NCBI GenBank assembly: GCA_017471125.1
Contig: JAFUWR010000065.1
Coordinates: 1 to 9,643, forward strand
DNA length: 9,643 bases
Direction: 5' to 3'
Source: Clostridia bacterium
GTDB taxonomy: Bacteria > Bacillota > Clostridia > Christensenellales > Aristaeellaceae
Below the pieces are notes generated by a model that worked only from the letters and a program-made list of their open reading frames with translations, searched no databases and had not been told where the DNA came from. Numbering within the stretch: the stretch's first letter is position 1; each line of letters opens with the position of its first letter. The translations under genes and the position numbers were made by a program. Below, piece by piece: positions 1-5,292 of the stretch.

Positions 1-1
1 C

Positions 2-973
2 GCCCGGGCCGAGGCCGAGCGCCCCGCGGGGCTGGAATTGCGGCTCTTATTGTACTCCGCCGGGGAGATCGGCATGCACGACCACGCCGCCGAGTTCGCG
101 CGGCTGGCCCTGCAGGAGACGCCCTACGACCGGGAGCTGCTGCACGGCCGCGCGGTGGCGCTGACCAACGCGGGCGCGGCGGACGAGGCCGCGCTGTGCT
201 GGGAGCGCATCCTGCGCCTAGACCCGGAGGACAGCGTGGCGCTGTACTACCAGGCCGCGGCCCGGGAGGGGACGCTGGAGCTGCCGCTGGACTATGGCTA
301 CGGCGTGCCCGAGGCTGAGCACCTGCGCCGCCTGGAGACGCTGTCCAAGGCGCTGGGCGAGGGCTTCGAGGCCATCCGGGATCGCTGGGTCAACGACGCC
401 GACTTCCGCCGCCTGGTGCGCTGGGCGGTGCGGGTGGACGACCCCCGGCTGGGCAAGGCGTCCATGACGGTGCTGGCCACCCTCGAGGAGGACGACGCCC
501 GCAGCACCCTGCGGGAGCTGATGTTCGCCCCGGAGGTGGGCCGTGACTTAAAGCTCCACGCCGCCGTGCTGATGAAGCTCCAGGACCGGGCGCTGTCTGA
601 GATATTGCCCGCGCCGATGGATTCCCTGGGCGAGGCGCTGGTGGACCCGGACGAGCTTTTGAAGCCCATGCCGGTGGGCGACCGGCAGTTGGTGCGCTAC
701 GCCGACGAGGTGCTGGAGCAGGAATACGGCCTGTCGGCCCGGCCCGTGCTGGCGCTGATGTGGATGACCTACCGCCGCCTGCGGGGCACCAAGGGCGACC
801 CGCTGACCCGCATCGGGGCCGCGGCGGGGGGACTGGCCTGCAACTACCTGATGGCTGCCGGCGAGAAGCCCGACATGGGGCGGCTGGCGAAGCTGTTCGG
901 GTGCAGCCCCCGGCAGTTGGTGTTCTGCGCGAGCCGCATCGCCGACCGCCTCGAACAGAAGGACAGGGGATAA
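2..973 (+). CDS. TPR-repeat protein with a possible C-terminal helix-turn-helix, 5' end outside the window
   Basis: The frame is open from base 2, and the first TPR-like helix pair straddles the TTG at 38. I therefore read this as a gene entering from the left rather than one starting at that TTG. Numbering from the TTG, two TPR-like units occupy about residues 1-30 and 33-66 (motifs 'AAEFARLALQETP' and 'EAALCWERILRLDP'). A helical middle region follows (95-200), including HEAT-like stretches around 125-185. The C-terminus (about 255-305) has 'MGRLAKLFGCSPRQLVFCASRI', which has the spacing of a helix-turn-helix; that reading is inferred. There is no signal peptide or membrane segment in the visible part, so it is probably cytoplasmic. 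It is likely a protein-protein scaffold and perhaps a nucleic-acid contact. The next gene begins 3 bases after its stop, so the two are cotranscribed. The specific function is unknown to me. Confidence 0.8.
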   Translation, partial: ARAEAERPAGLELRLLLYSAGEIGMHDHAAEFARLALQETPYDRELLHGRAVALTNAGAADEAALCWERILRLDPEDSVALYYQAAAREGTLELPLDYGYGVPEAEHLRRLETLSKALGEGFEAIRDRWVNDADFRRLVRWAVRVDDPRLGKASMTVLATLEEDDARSTLRELMFAPEVGRDLKLHAAVLMKLQDRALSEILPAPMDSLGEALVDPDELLKPMPVGDRQLVRYADEVLEQEYGLSARPVLALMWMTYRRLRGTKGDPLTRIGAAAGGLACNYLMAAGEKPDMGRLAKLFGCSPRQLVFCASRIADRLEQKDRG

Positions 974-976
974 TAT

Positions 977-1795
977 ATGAAGCTACACGATTTTGACGCC
1001 AAGTTCTACGATTACGTCCGGGTGCAGATGGCGATGATGCCCGCGCTCAAGGAGGACGAGATCGAGGAGAAGTACAACCAGATGATGCAGAGCTGGCTGA
1101 ACGCCCCGGCCACGTGGCTGGACGGCGTGAAGCCCGTGGACTACTTCAAGCGCTACGACGCGCCGAAGGACCTGATGAAGCTGCTCGAGGGCTACCTGAC
1201 CCGGGACATCGGCCTGCCCGAGCCGCTGTACGCTCGCATCGTGGAGATCGGAGAGCCCTGCGCCGAGGCGCTGACCCGCTTCGCCGGGGACCGGGACAGG
1301 CCCGCGGCCCTGCGTTCCACCGCCATCGCGCTCCTGCGGGACATCGGCTCCGAGAAGCCCGCCGACCTGTATATCGAGCTGGTCTGCCGCGCCAAGGACG
1401 GGGACGACCTGGCTGAGCTGGCCTGCGATGCCTTAAAGGACATGGACATAGACCTGTCGGAGAAGCTGCTTTCGCGCTACGACGGCGCGACGACCTTTGG
1501 CAGGATGATGCTCCTGGAGGTCCTGGTCAAGCAAGGTAAGGGCGACAGGGTCTACGACATCCTGGTGGACGGCCTGCGCCGGGACGCCGAGCGCCGCGGG
1601 CTGTACGCGGGCCTGCTGGCCGACATGGGCGACGAGCGGGCCGTGGAGCCGTTGAAGGCGGCCGCCGCCTTGAGCGACCTGCGCTATCTGGATTACCTCG
1701 AGATCCGCGACGCCATCGAGAGCTTGGGCGGCGACCCCGGCCAGCCCCGCGAGTTCAACGGCGACCCGGATTATGAGACGATGCGGAACATGTAG
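977..1795 (+). CDS. HEAT-like repeat protein of unknown function, 272 aa
   Basis: The ATG at 977 lies 3 bases after the preceding stop, with an AGGGGAT ribosome-binding stretch inside the end of the upstream gene, so translation is probably coupled. The protein is soluble and mostly helical. The N-terminus (1-60) is rich in charged and aromatic residues (MKLHDFDAKFYDYVRV). From about 62 to 250 there are helix pairs of HEAT/PBS-lyase style; the clearest is the last, 'YAGLLADMGDERAVEPLKAA' at 210-229 followed by a helix ending in 'IESLGGD'. Other units lie near 85-122 and 128-155. The short tail is acidic. No catalytic motif, metal site, signal peptide or membrane helix is visible. Such proteins usually act as interaction scaffolds. 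Its pairing with the upstream TPR protein suggests they work together, but the partner and process cannot be read from the sequence. Confidence 0.85.
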   Translation: MKLHDFDAKFYDYVRVQMAMMPALKEDEIEEKYNQMMQSWLNAPATWLDGVKPVDYFKRYDAPKDLMKLLEGYLTRDIGLPEPLYARIVEIGEPCAEALTRFAGDRDRPAALRSTAIALLRDIGSEKPADLYIELVCRAKDGDDLAELACDALKDMDIDLSEKLLSRYDGATTFGRMMLLEVLVKQGKGDRVYDILVDGLRRDAERRGLYAGLLADMGDERAVEPLKAAAALSDLRYLDYLEIRDAIESLGGDPGQPREFNGDPDYETMRNM

Positions 1796-1798
1796 ATC

Positions 1799-1830
1799 AG
1801 GGAGTAGGGAGTAGGGAGTAGGGAGTAGGG
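1799..1830 (+). repeat. Tandem heptamer repeat (AGGGAGT)n
   Basis: Four perfect copies of AGGGAGT (1799-1805, 1806-1812, 1813-1819, 1820-1826) are followed by a partial copy AGGG. The array starts 4 bases after the HEAT-like gene stop, in the 183-base spacer before the zinc-ribbon gene. Short heptamer arrays of this kind can vary in copy number by slippage. It does not encode protein on the + strand. Confidence 0.9.
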
Positions 1831-1842
1831 GAGAACGGCCGT

Positions 1843-1916
1843 GTAGGGGCGCTATGCCTTCCCCTTTAGGGGAAGGTGGCAGCGCCGAAGGCGCTGACGG
1901 ATGAGGTCAGCGCCCG
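1843..1916 (+). repeat. Compound palindromic intergenic repeat (possibly a nested insertion)
   Basis: An outer 7-bp inverted repeat, GGGCGCT (1847-1853) with AGCGCCC (1909-1915), encloses 55 bases. Inside are two perfect hairpins: CCTTCCCC-TTTA-GGGGAAGG (1857-1876, 8-bp stem) and AGCGCC-GAA-GGCGCT (1881-1895, 6-bp stem), then GACGGATGAGGT. As RNA this folds into a three-way junction. AGCGCC at 1909-1914 could also pair with GGCGCT at 1890-1895, giving an alternative fold. From memory, sequences of the form CCTTCCCC..GGGGAAGGTGGC..GACGGATGAGGT recur in the intergenic DNA of gut Clostridia, so this is probably a dispersed repeat copy. That needs a genome-wide search. Confidence 0.75.
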
Positions 1917-1918
1917 TC

Positions 1919-1942
1919 GTAGGGGCGGCGTCGCGCCGCCCG
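1919..1942 (+). repeat. Second GTAGGGGC-type hairpin repeat
   Basis: GTAGGGGC (1919-1926) repeats exactly the octamer that opens the compound repeat at 1843-1850. The hairpin is GGGCGGCG-TCG-CGCCGCCC (1923-1941), a perfect 8-bp stem with a 3-base loop, followed by G. Both elements have the layout GTAGGGG-stem-CCCG, so they look like two tandem copies of one element type with compensated stem changes (CGCT/AGCG in one, CGGCG/CGCCG in the other). There is no T-tract after the stem, so it is not a standard terminator. It lies 23 bases upstream of the next ribosome binding site. Confidence 0.7.
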
Positions 1943-1964
1943 CCCGATGAGATCAACCCCGCCG

Positions 1965-1971
1965 AAGGAGG
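1965..1971 (+). promoter_or_regulatory. Ribosome binding site fixing the zinc-ribbon protein start
   Basis: AAGGAGG is placed 7 bases before the ATG at 1979. It identifies that ATG as the start rather than the in-frame ATG at 1901, which lies inside the repeat element and has no ribosome binding site of its own. Confidence 0.85.
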
Positions 1972-1978
1972 TCAGACG

Positions 1979-3091
1979 ATGTTTTGTTCAAGATGTGGAA
2001 AAAAGGTATTGGACTCGATGCTGTTTTGCCCCTTCTGCGGCGCGGAGCTGATCCTGCCGGAGCAGGACGGGGCGGGCGCTTCGCCCAAGGACGACGAGCG
2101 CTTCTCCTTCGACCTGCCGGACGAACCCATCGAGGCCGCGCCCAAGGGCGACACGTTGAAGCCCCTGGAGGAGACCCCGGAGTGGTCCAAGGCCCCGGAG
2201 GAGGACGAGGAGGACGACGACTTCAAGGTGACGCCCCCGTCGCGGCCCGAACCGGCGCCTGAACCGGAACCAGAACCCGAACCGGAGCCGGAGCCCGAAC
2301 CGCCCCGGCGTCCCCAGCGGCCCGAGACCGTCGCGCCCGCCCGCCGTCGCCCGCAGGAGAGATCCAAGTCACTGGACGACATGTTCATGGACGACGATGA
2401 CGACTACGACGCCTTCGAGGAGGCCATGGAGCGCTCTGAGCGCCGCCGCCAGCGCAGCTATGGCAGCCGCTACGAGGACGAGGACGACGATGACGACGAT
2501 GAGGAGGAGAGCTTCTTCTTCCGCCACCTGCGGGCCATCGTGGGCATCATCCTGCTGCTCGCGCTGATCGGCGGGCTGGCCTTCTACGTCATGACCGACC
2601 CCGGCCAGGCGATGCTGGCCCGGGTGGATTTGCCGCTGCCGTTCATCAAGGCCGAGACCTACCGCCGCCTGGGGGACGAGGCGTACCAGATGGGCGACTT
2701 CAACCGGGGCGACACCTACTACAAGCGGGCCTTTGACAAGGACCCCTCCGCCAAGCCCGCCGCCGCCGCGGCGTTCAGCCGCCAGGGGTACGAGGCGTAC
2801 CAGGCGGGCCGCTACGCCGAGGCGGGCGCGTACTACGAGCGCGCGCTGGCCCAGGACCCGACGAATTACAACTACGCCTCCTCCGCGGCGATGGCCTACC
2901 TATCCGACGAGAACAAGGACAAGGCCGTGGAGCTGCTCAAGCGCTGCGCGGAGATCGATCCCCAGGCCGTGGAGCCCTACATCTACCTCTACAACCAGTA
3001 CCCCGACGCCAACACCCGCCCCACCGAGATCACCCGCATCCTCGAGCAGGGCTACCTGGCGACGGGCGACGCGCGGCTGAAGCTCGACTGA
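1979..3091 (+). CDS. Zinc-ribbon, single-pass membrane protein with external TPR repeats, 370 aa
   Basis: The start at 1979 is set by AAGGAGG and gives a protein opening directly with a zinc ribbon: CSRC at 3-6 and CPFC at 17-20, the CxxC..CxxC pattern. Residues 25-180 are low-complexity and strongly charged. They include a Glu-Pro run at 91-109, an Arg/Pro segment at 110-130, and acidic runs around 138-150 and 166-178. One hydrophobic helix (about 186-206) follows the basic residues FRHLR, so by the positive-inside rule the zinc ribbon is cytoplasmic and the C-terminus is outside. The outer part (225-330) carries about three TPR-like units ('ETYRRLGDEAYQMGDFNRGD', 'AYQAGRYAEAGAYYERAL', 'DKAVELLKRCAEIDP'). 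Zinc-ribbon/TM/TPR proteins are common in Firmicutes and mostly uncharacterised. The stop is one base before the dus start, so the two are cotranscribed. No enzymatic motif is seen; a role in envelope or complex assembly is a guess. Confidence 0.88.
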   Translation: MFCSRCGKKVLDSMLFCPFCGAELILPEQDGAGASPKDDERFSFDLPDEPIEAAPKGDTLKPLEETPEWSKAPEEDEEDDDFKVTPPSRPEPAPEPEPEPEPEPEPEPPRRPQRPETVAPARRRPQERSKSLDDMFMDDDDDYDAFEEAMERSERRRQRSYGSRYEDEDDDDDDEEESFFFRHLRAIVGIILLLALIGGLAFYVMTDPGQAMLARVDLPLPFIKAETYRRLGDEAYQMGDFNRGDTYYKRAFDKDPSAKPAAAAAFSRQGYEAYQAGRYAEAGAYYERALAQDPTNYNYASSAAMAYLSDENKDKAVELLKRCAEIDPQAVEPYIYLYNQYPDANTRPTEITRILEQGYLATGDARLKLD

Positions 3092-3092
3092 C

Positions 3093-4112
3093 ATGCGCGA
3101 CCCTAAATTCGTCCTGGCCCCGATGGACGGCATGACCCGGGCGTCGTTTCGGCTGATCTGCTTCCAGTACGGCGCGGACGGCGCGACCACCGAGATGATA
3201 CAGTCCCTGGCCCTGGGCCGGGCGAAGCGCCGCTTGAGCGACACCTTCCGGGAGACGATGGTCCGCCTGCCGGGGGAGGGAGACCTGGCCGCGCAGCTGA
3301 TCGGCAGCGTGCCCGCGATGATGGGCGAGTCCGCCCGTCGGCTGACGGCCATGAACCGCTTCGACGCCATCGACATCAACATGGGCTGTCCCGCCCGGAA
3401 GGTGGTGGGCAGCGGCAACGGCTCGGCTTTATTGAAGGACCCCGACAGGGCCGTGGCGGTGATGCGGGCCGTGCGGGAGGCCACCGACCTGCCCGTGCGG
3501 TTGAAGCTGCGGCTGGGCTGGGATGGGGAGCACATCACCGCGCCCGCACTGGTGGCCGAGGCCGGGAGACTGGGCTTTGATAGCGTCACCCTCCACGGCC
3601 GCACCCGCATGCAGATGTACAAGGGCGCGGTGGACGTGGACGCGATGCGGGCGATCTGCACGGCGTCCGCCATCCCGGTCTACGCCAACGGCGGGGTCAC
3701 GGAGGCCGCCGACGCGCTGACCTTTCTCGAAGCCACCGGCGCGGCGGGCGTGTCCATCGGCCGCGCGGCGCTCAAGCGCCCCTGGATATTCGACGACATC
3801 CGCCGCCTCCGCGCGGGCCAGCCGCTGTACGAGCGGGACGCCTCCGAGCGCGTGGCCGTGCTGGAGCGGCTGGCGACGCTGGCCTGCGGCCTGCGCCCGG
3901 AGATCGTCGCCATCTGCGAGATGCGCAAGTTCTCCTCCTGGCTGCTGCCAGGGCTGACCGGGGCGGGGGAGGTGCTGCGTTCCCTCAACGCCGTCACCAC
4001 CCTAAACGGCTACCGCGCGGCGCTGGACCGTTTTCTGGACGGCCTCGCCCGTTCCCATGACACGGACTACCACCCAGAGCTGGCGGGGACGGTCGGCCTC
4101 GACACCGTATGA
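3093..4112 (+). CDS. dus: tRNA-dihydrouridine synthase (Dus family), 339 aa
   Basis: This FMN- and NADPH-dependent enzyme reduces specific uridines in the tRNA D-loop to dihydrouridine in the cytoplasm. The TIM-barrel Dus motifs appear in order: LAPMDGMTRASFR (8-20, FMN contact), QLIG (68-71), DINMGCPARKVVGSGNGSAL (94-113) with the catalytic cysteine C99, RLKLRLGWD (136-144, with conserved lysine K138), LHGRTRMQMYKG (167-178), YANGGV (197-202) and SIGRAAL (221-227) for the FMN phosphate, then PWIF. The length is normal for the family. Conserved features place it in the bacterial Dus group, but I cannot assign DusA, B or C with certainty; DusB-like is most likely in Firmicutes. The ATG at 3093 is one base after the preceding stop and has no strong ribosome binding site of its own, so translation is probably coupled. 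The stop codon overlaps the terminator stem. Confidence 0.95.
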   Translation: MRDPKFVLAPMDGMTRASFRLICFQYGADGATTEMIQSLALGRAKRRLSDTFRETMVRLPGEGDLAAQLIGSVPAMMGESARRLTAMNRFDAIDINMGCPARKVVGSGNGSALLKDPDRAVAVMRAVREATDLPVRLKLRLGWDGEHITAPALVAEAGRLGFDSVTLHGRTRMQMYKGAVDVDAMRAICTASAIPVYANGGVTEAADALTFLEATGAAGVSIGRAALKRPWIFDDIRRLRAGQPLYERDASERVAVLERLATLACGLRPEIVAICEMRKFSSWLLPGLTGAGEVLRSLNAVTTLNGYRAALDRFLDGLARSHDTDYHPELAGTVGLDTV

Positions 4113-4140
4113 ACGCGGCATAAGCGCCGCGTTCATTCTT
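4111..4140 (+). terminator. Rho-independent terminator after dus
   Basis: GAACGCGGC (4111-4119) and GCCGCGTTC (4126-4134) form a perfect 9-bp stem with loop ATAAGC, followed by the T-rich ATTCTTTTATTTC. The stem begins at the second base of the dus TGA codon (4110-4112), so there is no 3' untranslated spacer. It ends the left transcription block and insulates the uptake operon. Confidence 0.9.
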
Positions 4141-4173
4141 TTATTTCAGCATAAGTCAAAATTATCAAACTAT

Positions 4174-4185
4174 TTTTGTGCAAAA
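4174..4185. promoter_or_regulatory. Possible operator: TTTTG-TG-CAAAA palindrome
   Basis: A 5-bp inverted repeat with a 2-base centre, TTTTG (4174-4178) and CAAAA (4181-4185), lies about 20 bases upstream of the candidate -35 of the uptake operon. The position suits an activator or other regulator site. The palindrome is short and AT-rich, so chance is a real possibility, and no regulator gene is present in the window. Confidence 0.25.
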
Positions 4186-4203
4186 TGCCAGTAGACGGAA
4201 GTT

Positions 4204-4231
4204 TGGTTTTGTCGTAAACTTATAATATATT
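4204..4231 (+). promoter_or_regulatory. Candidate sigma-70-type promoter of the uptake operon
   Basis: The AT-rich stretch 4135-4260 contrasts sharply with the GC-rich coding DNA on both sides. One reading has -35 TTGGTT (4204-4209), a 16-base spacer and -10 TATATT (4226-4231). A perfect TATAAT at 4221-4226 is an alternative -10, but it lacks a recognisable -35 at the right distance and may be an extended or activator-dependent promoter. Either choice predicts a leader of about 85-95 bases before the ATG at 4327. The leader contains a weak GGACG/CGTCC inverted repeat (4282-4286 and 4298-4302) and no riboswitch I recognise. Confidence 0.5.
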
Positions 4232-4312
4232 AGGCGTATCGTAGCAAATATGCCCTGTACGCATCGCTCTGGCGGGCGCGGGGACGTTTGTCATGTGCGT
4301 CCTCAATACAAA

Positions 4313-4319
4313 AAGGAGG
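4313..4319 (+). promoter_or_regulatory. Ribosome binding site fixing the isomerase start
   Basis: AAGGAGG lies 7 bases before the ATG at 4327 and selects it over the in-frame GTG/TTG-type upstream alternatives near 4288. The 13 residues those would add (ending QKGGNT) encode the ribosome binding site itself and do not look like protein. Confidence 0.85.
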
Positions 4320-4326
4320 CAACACC

Positions 4327-5247
4327 ATGAAGATCGCGTTTGACGTCGACGTCCTGGCCAAGCAGATGAGCATCACCGACATGGTGCACAAGGTGGCGGA
4401 TTGGGGCTACAAGTACATCGAGCAGTCCCCGCATCCGCGCATCAACCCCTTCTACAAGCACCCGCTGTTCTCCAAGGAGTGCGAGGCCGAGTACCGCAAG
4501 GCATTGAAGGAGACGGGCGTGGAGATCTCGTCCTTCATCGTGGTCTACCGCTGGTCCGGGCCCACCGAGGAGCAGCGCCAGCACGCGGTGGCCAACTGGA
4601 AGCGCATCATCCAGATCGCCGTGGACATGGGCGTGCCGGTCATCAACACCGAGTTCTCCGGCGACCCCAACCAGCAGGAGATCTGCAACGGCATGTTCTT
4701 TAAGTCGATGGACGAGCTGCTGCCCATCATCGAGCGCGAGGGCCTGCGCGTGGAGATCCAGAGCCATCCCTACGACTTCTGCGAGCTGAACGACGAGGCG
4801 TGCGACATCGTCAAGTCCTTTAGATCCAAGAACCTGGGCTACGTCTACTCCGCGTCCCACGGCTTCTTCTACGACAACGGCAAGGGCGATGTGCGCCACA
4901 TGCTGAAATACGCCGGCGACGAGCTGACCCACGTGCTGTTCGCGGACACCTACAACCAGACCAAGGACTGCCGCTACATCCTCAATCCGCCGTGGCTCAA
5001 CGCCCGCGGTCGCGCCGACGTGACCATCCACCAGCACACCGCCATGGGCGAGGGCGAGGTGGACTTCGACGGCATCTTCGAGACCCTGCGCGAGATGGAC
5101 TTCGCCAACCGGCAGCTGAAGCCCGACGCCCCCAAGGTGGGCGGCGATTCCATCGCCTGCGTCAGCTACTTCGGCTTCCCGGAGAAGATGGACAAGCAGG
5201 CGCCGGAAGCTCGCGAGAGGATCGAGCGCGAACTGTTGGGAAAGTGA
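4327..5247 (+). CDS. IolH-like sugar phosphate isomerase/epimerase (TIM barrel), 306 aa
   Basis: This is a member of the xylose-isomerase-like TIM-barrel (AP endonuclease 2) superfamily, which isomerises or epimerises sugars, keto-inositols or their phosphates with a divalent metal. The start MKIAFDVD is typical. Probable metal or active-site residues are E109 (NTEFSG), E143 and H147 (VEIQSHP), H178 (SASHG), H202 and D207 (THVLFADT), H235/H237 (IHQH) and E242/E244 (GEGEVD). The combination YRWSGP (75-80), SMDELLP, RYILNPP (216-222), IHQH and GEGEVDFD closely resembles my memory of IolH of inositol-catabolism clusters, but no iolA-G genes are in the window. It is cytoplasmic, with no signal peptide. 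It is the first gene of the uptake operon, 45 bases before the ATPase, so it should act on the imported compound or a derivative. The family is confident; the substrate is inferred. Confidence 0.88.
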   Translation: MKIAFDVDVLAKQMSITDMVHKVADWGYKYIEQSPHPRINPFYKHPLFSKECEAEYRKALKETGVEISSFIVVYRWSGPTEEQRQHAVANWKRIIQIAVDMGVPVINTEFSGDPNQQEICNGMFFKSMDELLPIIEREGLRVEIQSHPYDFCELNDEACDIVKSFRSKNLGYVYSASHGFFYDNGKGDVRHMLKYAGDELTHVLFADTYNQTKDCRYILNPPWLNARGRADVTIHQHTAMGEGEVDFDGIFETLREMDFANRQLKPDAPKVGGDSIACVSYFGFPEKMDKQAPEARERIERELLGK

Positions 5248-5259
5248 TCGGTCCCCGAT
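5247..5259 (+). other. Short hairpin at the isomerase stop
   Basis: ATCGG (5247-5251), TCC, CCGAT (5255-5259) form a 5-bp stem starting at the last base of the isomerase TGA. No T-tract follows, so it is not a convincing terminator. It could trim or stabilise the mRNA between isomerase and transporter genes, or be chance. Confidence 0.3.
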
Positions 5260-5292
5260 AATACCACACTCTTCTGATAAAGGGGAGATCAT

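Noticed and set aside
1923..1941. GGGCGGCG/CGCCGCCC hairpin as a terminator between the HEAT-like and zinc-ribbon genes
   Set aside because: Strong stem but no following T-tract, and its sequence matches the repeat-element pattern, so termination is not supported.
2249..2305. Glu-Pro coding run as a DNA satellite or frameshift hot spot
   Set aside because: Codons vary (GAA/GAG, CCG/CCA/CCC/CCT), so selection appears to act on the peptide rather than on a DNA repeat, and the frame is intact through it.
2900..3673. A 257-codon open frame on the - strand across the dus start
   Set aside because: It overlaps two well-supported + strand genes and its translation shows no domain; typical of GC-rich coding DNA.
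4234..4262. GCGTA..TACGC inverted repeat in the operon leader as a riboswitch stem
   Set aside because: A 5-bp stem with a long loop and no recognisable aptamer consensus.
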